Assembly (NCBI GenBank): GCA_021203905.1
Contig: JAJQAG010000002.1
Span: forward strand, 1 to 64,000
From: Coprobacillus sp.
GTDB taxonomy: Bacteria > Bacillota_I > Bacilli_A > RFN20 > CAG-826
DNA length: 64,000 nt
Direction: 5' to 3'
The position numbers and the translations under genes were made by a program. This document shows, piece after piece, positions 63,361-64,000 of the stretch (the first letter of the stretch is position 1; each line of letters starts with the position of its first letter). The notes under the pieces are model-generated. The model did not search any database. It saw only the letters and a program-made list of their open reading frames with translations, and had not been told where the DNA came from.

Positions 63361-63642
63361 ATGAAATTAAACAAGACGGATATCGCGGATGTTCTCTTCG
63401 AGAAAGGCGGATTTACGAGAAGAGAAAGTGATGCTGCTGTGGATCTTGTTTTTGAGACGATGAGAAAAGCGATGCTCGCTGGAGAAGAGATTAACATTTC
63501 TAACTTCGGTCGCTTCGTTCCTATTGAGAAACAATCCCGTGTGGGGACAAACCCCAATAGTCACACTCAAATCGAGATACCTTCAAGAAAGACAGTGGTG
63601 TTTCACCCCGCAAAGACACTAAAAGCCTCTTTAAACAAGTAA
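63361..63642 (+). CDS. hup: HU-family DNA-binding protein
   Basis: Nucleoid protein of 93 residues. N-terminal helices (KTDIADVLFEKGGFTRRESD), then the beta-arm region FGRFVPIEKQSRVGTNPNSH and the C-terminal KTVVFHPAKTLKASLNK. The RxxxNP tip of the arm reads RVGTNPNS here. SD AAAGGAG. Confidence 0.96.
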   Translation: MKLNKTDIADVLFEKGGFTRRESDAAVDLVFETMRKAMLAGEEINISNFGRFVPIEKQSRVGTNPNSHTQIEIPSRKTVVFHPAKTLKASLNK

Positions 63643-63655
63643 GTAATTCACAAAC

Positions 63656-64000
63656 ATGAATGGTCTAGATTTCTTTCACCTTTTAGCAGCGGAATTTAAG
63701 AAGAAGAATTTCTCTCTCTACCTTGTCGGTGGGACGGTAAGAGATATTCTTCTCTTTCGCCCTGTCACCAATTACGACTGTGTGACAGATGCTACTCCCC
63801 AAGAGGTGAAAGAGGTCCTCTCTAATTACAAGTTAGATGATTCCTTCAAGCAGTATGGAGTGATGACCCTAAAAAATGAGGGTCTTCACTTCGATATTGT
63901 GACTTTAAGAAAAGAGAAACACTATAAAGATTCTCGTCATCCCACAAAGATTGAATATGTGAAATCCATTAATGAAGATTTCCCGAGAAGGGACTTTACC
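63656..64000 (+). CDS. cca: CCA-adding enzyme / tRNA nucleotidyltransferase, N-terminal part
   Basis: First 115 codons of a class II nucleotidyltransferase; the gene runs off the window. Seen: MNGLDFFHLLAAEFKKKNFS, YLVGGTVRDILLFRP, YDCVTDATPQEV, YGVMTL and the PRRDFT beginning of the RRDFTxN motif. The metal-binding DxD appears as NYD, with Asn in place of the first Asp. No Shine-Dalgarno precedes the ATG 14 bases after the HU gene. All tRNAs here encode CCA, so the enzyme would act in repair. Confidence 0.88.
   Translation, partial: MNGLDFFHLLAAEFKKKNFSLYLVGGTVRDILLFRPVTNYDCVTDATPQEVKEVLSNYKLDDSFKQYGVMTLKNEGLHFDIVTLRKEKHYKDSRHPTKIEYVKSINEDFPRRDFT

Overview
The window reads as one chromosomal segment of a low-GC Gram-positive bacterium of the Bacilli / former Tenericutes lineage, most likely an uncultured gut member with a streamlined genome. 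Supporting signs are AT-rich intergenic DNA, tight operons with ATGA and TAATG overlaps, a sufCDSUB cluster, RibU under an FMN riboswitch, YhaM, RecX, MnmG-RsmG and Cmk-Der-GpsA-HU gene neighbourhoods, and seven predicted lipoproteins with Gram-positive style lipoboxes. The code is standard: a CCA-anticodon tRNA-Trp is present and TGA is used as stop. No phage, transposon, CRISPR or plasmid signature was seen. The class assignment is inference from gene content.

Layout. 1-7575: tRNA-Leu (5' end cut by the window), a two-component system divergent from a heterodimeric ABC exporter, then a minus-strand cluster of an acyl-ACP thioesterase and three small membrane proteins. 7.7-14.1 kb: pyk, glyA, eno, yqeY, tRNA-Trp, a ZIP metal transporter and gpmA. 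14.1-17.7 kb: a membrane-anchored XRE regulator divergent from two unrecognised lipoproteins. 17.7-20.6 kb: csoR-copA copper resistance with a textbook CsoR operator inside the promoter. 20.7-26.4 kb: a Leloir operon (fucO-like dehydrogenase, esterase, galK, galT, galM). 26.5-40.9 kb: a galactan locus with a lipoprotein GH53 galactanase, two cytoplasmic GH53 enzymes, a solute-binding lipoprotein, two permeases, an ATPase, a 608-residue enzyme-like protein of unknown family and a zinc-ribbon protein. 40.9-47.3 kb: M18 aminopeptidase, Nudix hydrolase, tRNA-His, flippase-like protein, glycosyltransferase, recX, yhaM. 47.3-51.5 kb: HIT protein and two PrsA-like surface lipoproteins. 51.7-59.0 kb: sufCDSUB running directly into mnmG and rsmG. 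59.1-64.0 kb: FMN riboswitch and ribU, a small membrane protein, cmk, der, gpsA, HU gene and the start of cca.

How it works together. Pectic (arabino)galactan would be cut at the surface by the GH53 lipoprotein, captured by the binding protein, imported through the permease pair, shortened by the cytoplasmic GH53 enzymes, and galactose passed to GalM, GalK and GalT and then to the glycolytic enzymes encoded nearby. galE and a beta-galactosidase are not in the window.

The most unusual signals are: (1) a long N-terminal coiled coil on the MalG-type permease and a long C-terminal coiled coil on its ATPase, sharing a repeated LKxxQxxE motif; (2) a CopZ-like domain fused to the C-terminus of CopA with its own internal Shine-Dalgarno and ATG; (3) the 608-residue protein and zinc ribbon inside the galactan operon; (4) repeated Shine-Dalgarno-less gene starts, including three exact TAATTATG junctions; (5) several long or phased repeats in promoters. 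No gene-free stretch exceeds 300 bases.
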